A model generated the notes under the pieces. The model was given only the letters and a program-made list of their open reading frames with translations, did no database searches and was not told the origin of the DNA. Made by a program: the position numbers and the translations under genes. Below are positions 32,026-40,294 of a stretch of 64,000 nucleotides of DNA, in pieces (the first letter of the stretch is position 1; every line of letters starts with the position of its first letter). The stretch spans positions 747,001-811,000 of the forward strand of contig NZ_CP029551.1 of NCBI RefSeq assembly GCF_003173735.1. Reading direction: 5' to 3'. The stretch comes from Methylobacterium radiodurans. Its GTDB lineage: Bacteria > Pseudomonadota > Alphaproteobacteria > Rhizobiales > Beijerinckiaceae.

Positions 32026-32714
32026 GACGCCTTCCTCTGAAACACCTTCCTCTCGCCCTCCTCGCGGCGATGCTGCTCGCGGGTCCGGCCGTGGCTCAGA
32101 AGGAGGCGGCCTCGCCTCTCGGCGGCTTCGGCGGCAGCGGCAAGGAGCCGATCAAGATCGATGCCGACCGGCTCGACGTGTTCGACCGGGAGAACAAGGC
32201 GGTCTTCGCCGGCAACGTGGTGGCGGTGCAGGGCGACAGCACCATCCGCTGCTCGACCATGACCGTGCACTACAAGCGCGGCAGGGAGAAGGACGCCCCG
32301 AAGGACAAGGCCGCCGAGAAGCCCGCCGAGGGCGAGGCCCGCGCGACGCCCGAGAACGGCATCCAGAAGGTCGAGTGCGCCGGGCCGGTGACGGTAGTCC
32401 AGAAGGATCAGGTCGCCACCGGCGACAGCGCGGTGTTCGATCAGGCCGCCAAGCGCATCGTGCTCACCGGCAACGTCGTGCTGAGCCAGTGCCAGAACGT
32501 CACCCGCGGCTCGCGCCTCGTCTACGACATGAACACCGGCCGGGCGAACATGGACCCGGTCGCGGGCGGGCGCGTCTCGGCCATGTTCGTGCCGGGGGAG
32601 AAGGCCGAGGCGAAGGGCGGCGCGCCGAAGGGTTGTGCGCAGCCGGCCGTCGCCAAGCCCGGCCCGAAGGCGGGCGAGCCGGATGCGACCAGGGCGCGGG
32701 CCCAGGCCAATTGA
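32022..32714 (+). CDS. lptA: LPS transport periplasmic protein LptA
   Basis: 230 residues. Signal peptide of about 25 residues (cut after AVAQ region), then an OstA/LptA beta-jellyroll with IKIDADRLDVFDRENKAVFAG split over the first strand pair and AVFDQAAKRIVLTGNVVLSQ further on. Family length is about 170-190; the excess is a charged insert around 90-110 (KDAPKDKAAEKPAEGEA) and a proline/alanine-rich C-terminus. It forms the bridge carrying lipopolysaccharide across the periplasm. Coupled to lptC in front and lptB behind. Confidence 0.9.
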   Translation: MRRLPLKHLPLALLAAMLLAGPAVAQKEAASPLGGFGGSGKEPIKIDADRLDVFDRENKAVFAGNVVAVQGDSTIRCSTMTVHYKRGREKDAPKDKAAEKPAEGEARATPENGIQKVECAGPVTVVQKDQVATGDSAVFDQAAKRIVLTGNVVLSQCQNVTRGSRLVYDMNTGRANMDPVAGGRVSAMFVPGEKAEAKGGAPKGCAQPAVAKPGPKAGEPDATRARAQAN

Positions 32715-33577
32715 GCGCGGCCGTGTCGTTCGATCCCGGTCCGGGGCCGGATCCCGGCGCCGTGCCGCCGACCGCGCGGCGGCCCTCCCTGCTCGGGCGG
32801 CTGTTCGGCCGGGCGCCCGCCCCCGAGGCGCTGGCCGAAGCGGCCGAGGGCGGCCCCGGCATCCTCAGCGTGCGCGGCCTGCGCAAGAGCTACGGCGCCC
32901 GCACCGTGGTGCACGAGGCGGGGCTCACCGTGCGCACCGGCGAGGCCGTGGGCCTGCTCGGTCCCAACGGCGCCGGCAAGACCACGATCTTCTACATGAT
33001 CACCGGGCTGGTGACCGCGGATCGCGGCCACATCACCCTGGACGGGCTGCCGATCACCCAGCTGCCGATGTATCAGCGGGCACGGCTCGGCATCGGCTAT
33101 CTGCCGCAGGAGGCCTCGATCTTCCGCGGTCTCTCGGTCGAGGACAACATCCGCGCCGTGCTGGAGGTGGCCGAGCCCGACCGCAAGGAGCGCGAGCGCA
33201 AGCTCGAATCCCTGCTGGAGGAGTTCGACATCGCGCGCCTGCGCAAGTCGCCCTCGATCGCCCTCTCGGGCGGCGAGCGTCGGCGCTGCGAGATCGCCCG
33301 TGCGCTCGCCTCCTCGCCGACCTTCATGCTGCTCGACGAGCCCTTCGCGGGCATCGACCCGATCGCGGTGGGCGACATCCAGGATCTGGTGAAACATCTG
33401 AAGCAGCGCGGCCTCGGCGTGCTCATCACCGACCACAACGTGCGCGAGACCCTGGGCCTGATCGACCGGGCCTACATCGCCCATTCGGGCCGCATCCTCA
33501 CCGAGGGCACGCCCGCTGAGATCGTGGCGAACCCGGACGCGCGCCGCCTCTATCTCGGCGAGGATTTCCGCCTCTAG
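32711..33577 (+). CDS. lptB: LPS export ABC transporter ATPase LptB
   Basis: 288 residues from a TTG that overlaps the lptA stop (TTGA). Walker A GPNGAGKTT is at 84-92, Q-loop IGYLPQEAS, signature LSGGERRRCEIARAL and Walker B FMLLDEPFAGIDP are all LptB-like, and the end HSGRILTEGTPAEIVANPD is typical. Compared with E. coli LptB (Walker A near residue 37-45) there is an extra N-terminal stretch of about 45 residues, rich in Pro, Ala and Gly. A GTG at 32723 is an alternative start. It powers extraction of lipopolysaccharide with LptF/G, which are not in this window. Confidence 0.92.
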   Translation: MSAAVSFDPGPGPDPGAVPPTARRPSLLGRLFGRAPAPEALAEAAEGGPGILSVRGLRKSYGARTVVHEAGLTVRTGEAVGLLGPNGAGKTTIFYMITGLVTADRGHITLDGLPITQLPMYQRARLGIGYLPQEASIFRGLSVEDNIRAVLEVAEPDRKERERKLESLLEEFDIARLRKSPSIALSGGERRRCEIARALASSPTFMLLDEPFAGIDPIAVGDIQDLVKHLKQRGLGVLITDHNVRETLGLIDRAYIAHSGRILTEGTPAEIVANPDARRLYLGEDFRL

Positions 33578-33855
33578 GCGGTTCCGGACGCCTGTCCGTC
33601 GCACGCCAATGACACGGCGGCCCGCGTTCTGGCGCCTCCGGACGCGCGACGCATTGCGCGCAACCCTTCCTTAAAGCGATGCTGGAGTAGTTCAGCACGT
33701 ACTCTGCTCGGCGCCGCCGTAGAGGGAAAAACCAATTGCGCGCTTTGACGCGCGAGCCGGAAGGCGTTAGACGTAACAAAAGCCAGAAGCAAAAATCGTG
33801 CCGAAACGGCGCGAGCCCGGGGCTGGGCTGTCTTCTCGAACAGGCAGGGCGTCGC

Positions 33856-35409
33856 ATGAGTCTGCTGCAACGGCTGGAGATGCGCCAGGGCCAAGCCCTG
33901 GTGATGACGCCACAGCTCCTGCAGGCGATCAAGCTGCTCCAGTTCTCGCAGCTCGACCTGGCCGCCTATGTCGAGACCGAGCTGGAGCGCAACCCGCTGC
34001 TGGAGCGCGTCGAGACCGGACCGGCGGAGGGCGCGGAGAGCGCCGAGCCGGCAGCGGAACCCTTCGAGGGCTCTGAGGAGGCGTGGTCGGCGCCCGAGCT
34101 GGATCCGGCCCGGGGGGAGATCGAGGCCGGCTTCGAGACCCGGCTGGAGAACGTCTTCCCGGACGACGCGCCGGCCGAGGCCCGGGCCGAGGGGCAGGCC
34201 GGTGACATGCTGGCGCTCACCCCCGCCCCCTACGGCAGCACCGGCGGCAGCTTCGATGCCGAGGCGCCGGACTTCGAGGCGAGCCTGACCGCCGAGACCT
34301 CGCTGCGCGAGCATCTCTCCGGGCAGCTCGAACTCGCGACCCGCGATCCGGTCGATCGCCTGATCGGCGGCTTCCTGATCGACGGGATCGACGATGCCGG
34401 CTACCTGCGCGAGTCGATCGAGACCGTGGCCGAGCGCCTGGGTGCCACCCTCGACCGGGTGGCGGGCATCCTCCGGCTGATCCAGGGCTTCGAGCCCTCA
34501 GGCGTCGGCGCCCGCGACCTCGCCGAGTGCCTCGCGATCCAGCTGCGCGAGCAGGACCGCTTCGATCCGGCCATGCAGGCGCTGGTCTCGCGCCTCGACC
34601 TCGTGGCCAAGCGCGACTTCGCGGCCCTGCGCCGCCTCTGCGGGGTCGACGACGAGGATCTGGTCGAGATGCTGGCCGAGATCCGCCGCCTCGACCCGAA
34701 GCCCGGCCGCGCCTTTGGCGCGAGCGCCGTCGAGGTGCTGATCCCGGACGTGTTCGTGCGCGCCGCTCCCGACGGCTCCTGGCTGGTCGAGCTCAACGGT
34801 GAGACCCTGCCGCGGGTGCTGGTGAACCAGAGCTACTACGCCCGCGTGGTGCGGGGGGCCGCGAACGACACCGACAAGGCCTTCCTCTCCGAATGCCTGC
34901 AGACCGCGAACTGGCTCACCCGCAGCCTGGAGCAGCGCGCCCGCACCATCCTGAAGGTCGCCACCGAGATCGTGCGCCAGCAGGACGGCTTCTTCCTGCA
35001 CGGCGTCTCGCACCTGCGCCCGCTGAACCTGAAGACGGTGGCCGAGGCGATCGGCATGCACGAGTCGACCGTCTCGCGCGTCACCTCCAACAAGGCGATC
35101 GGCACGAGCCGGGGCACGCTGGAGATGAAGTACTTCTTCACCGCGGCGATCCCGGGCGCGGCGGGCGCGGCGGCCCATTCCTCGGAGGCCGTGCGTCACC
35201 GGATCAAGCAGCTCGTCGACGGCGAGACCCCGAACGACGTGCTGTCCGACGACGCGCTGGTGCAGAAGCTGCGGAGCGAGGGCGTCGACATCGCCCGCCG
35301 CACGGTCGCCAAATACCGGGAATCGCTGCGGATTCCCTCCTCGATCGAGCGCCGCCGGGCCCGCTACGGGCATGGGGGCGTCCCCGTTGGGGCGGTCGCG
35401 TTACGCTGA
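33856..35409 (+). CDS. rpoN: RNA polymerase sigma-54 factor
   Basis: 517 residues. The N-terminal activator-responsive region (QALVMTPQLLQAIKLLQ) is followed by an acidic linker, the core-binding domain (about 130-320), the helix-turn-helix (KTVAEAIGMHESTVSRVTSNK) and the RpoN box ARRTVAKYRE at 480-489, which reads the -24 element. It directs transcription of nitrogen and other sigma-54 genes together with enhancer-binding ATPases. It follows lptB after 278 bp and precedes hpf and ptsN, a gene order conserved in Proteobacteria. The ATG at 33856 is placed directly before the glutamine-rich region I. Confidence 0.97.
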   Translation: MSLLQRLEMRQGQALVMTPQLLQAIKLLQFSQLDLAAYVETELERNPLLERVETGPAEGAESAEPAAEPFEGSEEAWSAPELDPARGEIEAGFETRLENVFPDDAPAEARAEGQAGDMLALTPAPYGSTGGSFDAEAPDFEASLTAETSLREHLSGQLELATRDPVDRLIGGFLIDGIDDAGYLRESIETVAERLGATLDRVAGILRLIQGFEPSGVGARDLAECLAIQLREQDRFDPAMQALVSRLDLVAKRDFAALRRLCGVDDEDLVEMLAEIRRLDPKPGRAFGASAVEVLIPDVFVRAAPDGSWLVELNGETLPRVLVNQSYYARVVRGAANDTDKAFLSECLQTANWLTRSLEQRARTILKVATEIVRQQDGFFLHGVSHLRPLNLKTVAEAIGMHESTVSRVTSNKAIGTSRGTLEMKYFFTAAIPGAAGAAAHSSEAVRHRIKQLVDGETPNDVLSDDALVQKLRSEGVDIARRTVAKYRESLRIPSSIERRRARYGHGGVPVGAVALR

Positions 35410-35514
35410 GGCGCCTCTGCGGTGCCTCCACTCCGGTGTGGTCCGCGCCTCCGTTGACTTCCTGCGAGCCGGCTCCTTAACTCTCCTGCCAAACCATTTC
35501 TGAGCGGAGGAAAC

Positions 35515-36111
35515 ATGGGGGCGTTGCGCGTCACTGGCCACGGCCTGGACCTCGGGGAAGCACTGCGCGGGCGCGTCGAGGATCGGATGGCGGCGACGCT
35601 TTCGAAGTACCTCGACAGCCACATGAGCGGCACCTGCACGGGCCACGTCACCCTCCGCCGCGACGGCGCCGCCTACCGCACGGACTGCGTCATCCACCTC
35701 GTCTCGGGCCTGACGCTGGAGGCGACCAGCGCCGCCCACGACCCGCGCGCGAGCTTCGAGCAGACGGCCGACCGGCTGGAGAAGCGCCTGCGCCGCTACA
35801 AGCACCGCCTGAAGGACCACGCGGCAGCCGAGACCAACGGCGCCGTCGAGGCGGCCTACGCAGTCTTCGCGGCGCCCGAGGACGAGGAGCCCGAGGAGGC
35901 GCCGGAGGACGAGGGGGCCGAGCACCCCCCGATCGTCGCCGAGAGCACCCGGACGCTCCAGCGCCACTCGGTCAGCGAGGCGGTCACCGCCCTCGATCTC
36001 ACGGGCGCTCCGGTCATCGTCTTCGTCCACGCTGGCACCGGCCGCATCAACGTCGTATATCGGCGCAGCGACGGCGCGATCGGCTGGGTCGATCCGCCCG
36101 AGGCTGCCTGA
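35515..36111 (+). CDS. hpf: Ribosome hibernation promoting factor, long form
   Basis: 198 residues. The N-terminal S30AE domain (about 1-110) binds the decoding centre of idle ribosomes. After a Glu-rich linker (EDEEPEEAPEDEG) comes the C-terminal dimerisation domain (about 135-195, with RHSVSEAVTALDLTGAPVIVF split by the loop) that joins two 70S ribosomes to 100S. The long form is the usual one in alphaproteobacteria. A strong ribosome site (GGAGG) precedes the ATG. A good terminator hairpin follows at 36164-36184. Confidence 0.94.
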   Translation: MGALRVTGHGLDLGEALRGRVEDRMAATLSKYLDSHMSGTCTGHVTLRRDGAAYRTDCVIHLVSGLTLEATSAAHDPRASFEQTADRLEKRLRRYKHRLKDHAAAETNGAVEAAYAVFAAPEDEEPEEAPEDEGAEHPPIVAESTRTLQRHSVSEAVTALDLTGAPVIVFVHAGTGRINVVYRRSDGAIGWVDPPEAA

Positions 36112-36163
36112 GGCGCCGGTACGAAACCGGAACTGCCGATCGGGCCGGTGATTGAGACGTGAG

Positions 36164-36184
36164 GGGGCCGGCCAGACCGGCCCC
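36164..36184 (+). terminator. Hairpin between hpf and ptsN
   Basis: GGGGCCGG at 36164-36171 pairs with CCGGCCCC at 36177-36184 over a CCAGA loop, 52 bp after the hpf stop. Confidence 0.55.
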
Positions 36185-36241
36185 AGGTGACGGCCCCGGG
36201 ATCCTGCGGGATCCTCCGGCCAGAGGGGCAACGGTCCTCCC

Positions 36242-36709
36242 ATGCCAATCCTGGAATTCCTCGATCCGGATTCCGTGGTCCCGGCTCTGCGCGCCCGCGC
36301 CAAGAAGCAGGTTCTGCAGGAGCTGAGCGCGCAGGCGGTCCGCCGCCTGCCGGGCCTCGACGAGCGCGAGGTGTTCGAGACCCTGCTCCAGCGCGAGCGG
36401 CTCGGCTCGACCGGCATCGGCGACGGTGTCGCGATTCCGCACGGCAAGCTGCCGGGCTTCGACCGCCTGTTCGGCCTCGTGGCCCGGCTCGACAAGCCCG
36501 TGGATTTCGAGTCGCTCGACGGCCAGCCGGTCGACATCGCTTTCCTGCTGCTCGCTCCCGAGGGGGCAGGCGCCGACCACCTAAAGGCGCTGGCACAGGT
36601 CGCTCGCGTCCTGCGCGAGCCCGGCATCCTGGAGCGCATCCGCGCCGCGCGCGACGCCAGCGCGCTCTACGCCCTGCTCACCCACACCCCGGCCCCCCAG
36701 GCGGCATGA
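36242..36709 (+). CDS. ptsN: PTS IIA-like nitrogen regulatory protein PtsN (EIIA-Ntr)
   Basis: 155 residues, a PTS_EIIA type-2 domain. The phosphoryl-accepting His67 lies in AIPHGKLPG. It is the end point of the nitrogen phosphotransferase chain EI-Ntr/NPr, which controls K+ transport, carbon storage and other processes by protein contacts. Position after rpoN and hpf is the usual one. The start has no strong ribosome site. The stop overlaps the next gene by four bases (ATGA), tying a small secreted protein to it. Confidence 0.95.
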   Translation: MPILEFLDPDSVVPALRARAKKQVLQELSAQAVRRLPGLDEREVFETLLQRERLGSTGIGDGVAIPHGKLPGFDRLFGLVARLDKPVDFESLDGQPVDIAFLLLAPEGAGADHLKALAQVARVLREPGILERIRAARDASALYALLTHTPAPQAA

Positions 36710-37035
36710 GCCTGTCCCGCCTTCTCGCCACGCTGGCGCTCGTCCTGATCCCGGCCGGCGCGCGCGCGCAGAGCGCGGCCGACGGCACCTGCCCGCGCGA
36801 CGTGCTGGTCGCTCAGTCGATGCAGCGCCAGGCGATCGACCAGCTGGAGCAGGCGGACGGAGACGAGGCCAAGAACTGCCGGGTCTGGCGCCGCCATGTC
36901 GACACGATGCGGCGCGTTGCCAGCGTCTACGGGCGCTGCCTATCGGGCTCCGAGCGCAACGAGCGGCTCGCCCAGGTCCAGGGCTCGGAGCGCGAGTTCG
37001 CCGCAGCCATCAAGGCTCGCTGCCGGGGCAGCTAG
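36706..37035 (+). CDS. Small secreted four-cysteine protein coupled to ptsN
   Basis: 109 residues. A Sec signal peptide ends near ARA-Q (about residue 22). The mature part is helical and charged with four cysteines (29, 58, 78, 106), consistent with two disulfides in the periplasm. No family recognised. The ATG overlaps the ptsN stop, so expression follows ptsN. It is convergent with the histidine-rich protein at 37048, only 12 bp apart. Confidence 0.65.
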   Translation: MSLSRLLATLALVLIPAGARAQSAADGTCPRDVLVAQSMQRQAIDQLEQADGDEAKNCRVWRRHVDTMRRVASVYGRCLSGSERNERLAQVQGSEREFAAAIKARCRGS

Positions 37036-37047
37036 CCGGAACGGGCC

Positions 37048-37308
37048 CTACCTGCGCGGGCCGCCGTGGTCGTGCCCGTGCACGTGGCCGTCCCCGGCAT
37101 GGTGGAGGGGCTTGCCGTCCTTCGTGAACTCCGTGGCCTCGCGAACCCGCGGATCGTCCCGGTGGGCCGGACCGCCCGATACGCTGCCCGTGTTCGGGAC
37201 GGCCCGCTCGGGATTTGCGGCGTTGCCGTGCCCGTCGATGGCCAGGGCCGGGTGTCCTGTTCCGGCCAGCAGCGCGGTGGCGAGGACGGCGGCGAGCAAG
37301 TTCTTCAT
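37048..37308 (-). CDS. Histidine-rich secreted peptide
   Basis: 86 residues. Signal peptide (MKNLLAAVLATALLAG..ALA) ending near residue 23, then a short hydrophilic chain whose last 18 residues carry six histidines (HHAGDGHVHGHDHGG). Such tails can bind Ni, Zn or Cu. No domain is recognised and no metal gene is adjacent, so metal binding is inferred from composition. The ATG at 37308 has GAGG upstream (GAGGTT on the coding side is reversed), so the start is supported mainly by the signal peptide. Confidence 0.6.
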   Translation of the reverse strand: MKNLLAAVLATALLAGTGHPALAIDGHGNAANPERAVPNTGSVSGGPAHRDDPRVREATEFTKDGKPLHHAGDGHVHGHDHGGPRR

Positions 37309-37562
37309 CGAGGTAACCTCCGGTTCTGCGGCGCGCTGTGGCGCGTCGATCGGCAAGGTAGCGACGGCGTTTGTCGTCCGGTCGACCCGGCGGTGACGAA
37401 GTGTTGCCCGGAGTGCGGCAGGGCACGACGCCCGCGCCAGACCCGCGCCAGAGCGGAAGGCGGAAATTCCGGCTGCCGCGGCGACGAAGAGGCGCCTTGA
37501 GCGTTGTGCCGGCAAGACGCGCCCGGCTTCCGTCCGGGCTCCCCGTGCCGGAGTTCGTCACC

Positions 37563-38051
37563 ATGAAACCGATCCGCCCCGCCCTGACGGGCGCCGCCCT
37601 CCTGGCACTCCTCGGCTCCCTTCCGGGCGCCGCCCGCGCCGACGCGGTGCCGAACCTCGACATCGAGAAGACCTGCAACAGCGCCGGCCGCGTCGATATC
37701 GGCTCCAGCGCCACCGAGGAGGAGAGCCGCAACGGCTGCCTGCGCTCGGAGCGCGAGGCCAAGAAGGAGGCCGAGCGCCGCTGGAACGACTACAGCGCAG
37801 CCGCGAAGAAGCAGTGCCAGAGCCAGTTCCAGGCGGGCGGCTACCCCTCCTACGTCGAGATGGTGACCTGCCTCGAACTCGCGAGCGGCACCGTGCCGAC
37901 CCAGAGCGGTGCGAACACCACCGCGGTGGGCGGCCCCGGCTCGGCGAAGGGCCAGGCCCCTCAGGAGCGCAAGCAGGGCACCAGCACGCTCACCCAGGAG
38001 CCGGCGCCGAGCGAGCGGACGAACCCGATCCAGGTGCTGGAGGGGAAATAG
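37563..38051 (+). CDS. Secreted four-cysteine protein
   Basis: 162 residues. Signal peptide to about residue 26 (GAARADA). The mature region has cysteines at 38, 59, 85 and 103, a charged helix (EEESRNGCLRSEREAKKEAE), the aromatic pattern RRWNDYSAAAKKQC and GGYPSYVEMVTCLE, then a disordered Thr/Gly/Pro tail. I recognise this Cys-helix-Cys pattern as a recurring uncharacterised Hyphomicrobiales protein, but no function is known. It stands alone, followed by a hairpin-rich stretch before opgH. Confidence 0.65.
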   Translation: MKPIRPALTGAALLALLGSLPGAARADAVPNLDIEKTCNSAGRVDIGSSATEEESRNGCLRSEREAKKEAERRWNDYSAAAKKQCQSQFQAGGYPSYVEMVTCLELASGTVPTQSGANTTAVGGPGSAKGQAPQERKQGTSTLTQEPAPSERTNPIQVLEGK

Positions 38052-38060
38052 CGAGCCAAA

Positions 38061-38085
38061 GTCTCGGAATCCAAAGGTCCGAGAC
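38061..38085. terminator. Hairpin behind the secreted four-cysteine protein
   Basis: GTCTCGGA at 38061-38068 pairs with TCCGAGAC at 38078-38085 (9-base loop), 9 bp after the stop. Probably ends this transcript. Confidence 0.5.
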
Positions 38086-38115
38086 CGTTGGCGGGTGCAG
38101 GGTGGAACCTTGCTG

Positions 38116-38221
38116 CTTGGCGCCGCCAAGTGCTTGGCCACGCCAAGGATGTGGCTCCGCCACCCCGGTGTTCTGCCTCGGGACCCCGCCTGCAGCGCCT
38201 TTAGGCGCCGAAAGGGCCCTT
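38116..38221. repeat. Run of short hairpins between convergent genes
   Basis: Within 106 bp: CTTGGC-GCC-GCCAAG (38116-38130), CTTGG-CCACG-CCAAG (38133-38147), GTGGC-TCC-GCCAC (38151-38163), GCGCC-TTTA-GGCGC (38195-38208) and the palindrome AAGGGCCCTT (38212-38221). The first two are also direct repeats of each other (13 of 15 bases). No reading frame of note is present. Confidence 0.6.
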
Positions 38222-38236
38222 GGGGATCCCATGACC

Positions 38237-40234
38237 TCAGGCCTCGTCGGCCGCGAGCAGGACGGCGGGCTGTGGCTCGCGGTGGCTCGGCTTGACCGGG
38301 GCCGGCGGCATCCGGCTCTGATGCAGCTCGGCGAGTTCCGGCGCCTGTTCGGTGTCGTCGGCGGTGAGAAACAGGCCGCGCAGGCGGGACAGGCGGCCGA
38401 GTTCGGCGCTGCTCGTCAGCACGCTCTGGGCCGGGCTGGTGATCAGCGCGAAGGCGAGCGGCGCCATCCAGAGGGCGAGGACGAAATCGCCCGCGAGCAG
38501 GAGGCCCAGCGCAAGGGCCGCACCGACCACCACCGCGTCGGCCTGGAGGCGGAACGCCTCGCTCCACGGCACGCGGCGGTCGTCGCGCACCTGCGCGTCC
38601 CAGCGCACCACCCGGCCGAAGAAGGTCGAGACCACGGCGCCCGCGGTGAACAGGGTCATCACCGGCCAGAGCACCACCCAGACCAACTGCTCGAGCGCGG
38701 CGCTGGCGAGCAGTCTGCGGGTGCCGCCGAAGGCGGCGCGGCGCTCGGGGGAAGCGAGCACGTGGCCGAGGCTCAGTAGCTTCGGCAGGGCCAGGACCGC
38801 GACGGTGAGGAGCGCCAGCGCGTGGGCGGCCGCGCCCGTGCCGGTCAGCCCGTAGCCGATCAGGCCGAGATCGCCGGTGCGGGCCGCCTGCCAGGTGCCG
38901 AGCCCCAGGAAGGTGATCCAGAGCGGCAGCATCACGTAGGAGAGGATGCCGACCGCCAGATGCCAGCGGCTCGCCGCGCGGAGGCCCTTCCAGGGCAGGA
39001 CCGAGAGGTGCTGCAGGTTGCCCTGGCACCAGCGGCGCTCGCGCCCGAGCAGGTCAACGAGGTTCGTCGGCATCTCCTCCCAGGTGCCGCCCATCTCGGG
39101 CACGAGGCGGACCTCCCAGCCGGCCCGGCGCAGGAGCGCGCCCTCGACGATGTCGTGGCAGAGGATCTCGCCGCCGAGCGGGGCCTTGCCGGGCAGCACC
39201 GGCAGCGCGGCGTTGTTCGCGAAGGCCTCGATCCGCAGGATGGCGTTGTGGCCCCAGTAGCTGCCGTCCGGCCCCTGCCAGGTCTCCAGGCAGCGCAGCG
39301 CCAGCGGCGCGTAGAGCCGCACGGCGAATTGCTGCACGCGGGCGAAGAGCGTGTCACGGCCGGCCGCGTAGGAGACGGTCTGGATCAGGCCGACGCGGGG
39401 GTTCTCCTCCATCAGCCCGACGAGGCGACGCATGGCGGCGCCGGTCATCAGGCTGTCGGCGTCGAGCACGATCATGAAATCGTACTCGTGGCCGTAGGTC
39501 TTGCAGAACTCGCCGATATTGCCGGCCTTGCGGCCCTTGTTCTCGGTGCGGCGGCGGTAGCGCACCAGCGGCAGGCCGGGGCCGGCGCTCTCGCGCCAGG
39601 CCTGGATGCGGGCGAATTCGTGCTCCTCCACCGCCGCGATCGCGCCGTCGCGGGTGTCCGACAGAACGAAGAGGTCGATGTCCTCGGCGCCCGCGCGGGC
39701 CAGCGAGCGGGCCATGACCCGCAGGGCTGCGAAGACCGCGACCGCGTCCTCGGCGTGGATCGCCACAACGGCCGCCGTGCGGCTGCGCCCGCTCGGGGCG
39801 GGCACCGGCCCCTCCGAGCGCAGCTCCAGCGTCGACTTGGCGCGATCCCCGAAGCCGGTCGCGATCAGGCCGTAGAGGTACTGCCAGGCGGTGAAGGACT
39901 GCCACGCCATCAGCACGCAGAACAGGCCGAGCACGAGGGCGCCGAGCCAGTCCGTCGCCGGATAAGCGGCGGCGGCCAGCGCCGCGATGGCCGCGCCCGT
40001 GGCGAGCGATGGCAGCGCCAGCGCGAGGCGGCGGCGCAGCAGGACGGAGGATGCCCGCCTCTTACCATTCAGCGGGGCCTTATCATCCAGCGGGTCCTTG
40101 CCGCCCGGGGTTCCGGACTCCACCTGCCACGCTTCCGTGGCCGCGAGCGGGCGGTCCGCACGGAGGTCGCCCGCGCCGACGGACGCGTGCCAGGTGGCGT
40201 CGGGTGTCTCATGCGGCGACGGAGTGGTGAGCAT
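38237..40234 (-). CDS. opgH: Glucans biosynthesis glucosyltransferase OpgH
   Basis: 665 residues, somewhat shorter than E. coli OpgH. About 70 disordered N-terminal residues, two membrane helices (about 70-120), a cytosolic GT2 glucosyltransferase domain (about 140-400) and six or so C-terminal helices. Catalytic marks are LFVLSDTRD, the metal-binding DADSLM, and RERRWCQGNLQH (the Q/R-x-x-R-W product-site motif). It builds the linear beta-glucan backbone from UDP-glucose and exports it for osmoregulated periplasmic glucans. Divergent from opgG with only 60 bp between the starts. Confidence 0.94.
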   Translation of the reverse strand: MLTTPSPHETPDATWHASVGAGDLRADRPLAATEAWQVESGTPGGKDPLDDKAPLNGKRRASSVLLRRRLALALPSLATGAAIAALAAAAYPATDWLGALVLGLFCVLMAWQSFTAWQYLYGLIATGFGDRAKSTLELRSEGPVPAPSGRSRTAAVVAIHAEDAVAVFAALRVMARSLARAGAEDIDLFVLSDTRDGAIAAVEEHEFARIQAWRESAGPGLPLVRYRRRTENKGRKAGNIGEFCKTYGHEYDFMIVLDADSLMTGAAMRRLVGLMEENPRVGLIQTVSYAAGRDTLFARVQQFAVRLYAPLALRCLETWQGPDGSYWGHNAILRIEAFANNAALPVLPGKAPLGGEILCHDIVEGALLRRAGWEVRLVPEMGGTWEEMPTNLVDLLGRERRWCQGNLQHLSVLPWKGLRAASRWHLAVGILSYVMLPLWITFLGLGTWQAARTGDLGLIGYGLTGTGAAAHALALLTVAVLALPKLLSLGHVLASPERRAAFGGTRRLLASAALEQLVWVVLWPVMTLFTAGAVVSTFFGRVVRWDAQVRDDRRVPWSEAFRLQADAVVVGAALALGLLLAGDFVLALWMAPLAFALITSPAQSVLTSSAELGRLSRLRGLFLTADDTEQAPELAELHQSRMPPAPVKPSHREPQPAVLLAADEA

Positions 40235-40294
40235 GGCGGGTGAGACTCGGACGAGAGGGCGGCACGGCCGCCATCGGGGACCGTGGAGAACGTG

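Noticed and set aside
38116..38147. CRISPR-like array from the two 15-bp palindromic repeats
   Set aside because: Only two units, spacer of two bases, and no cas genes. It is a hairpin repeat, not a CRISPR array.
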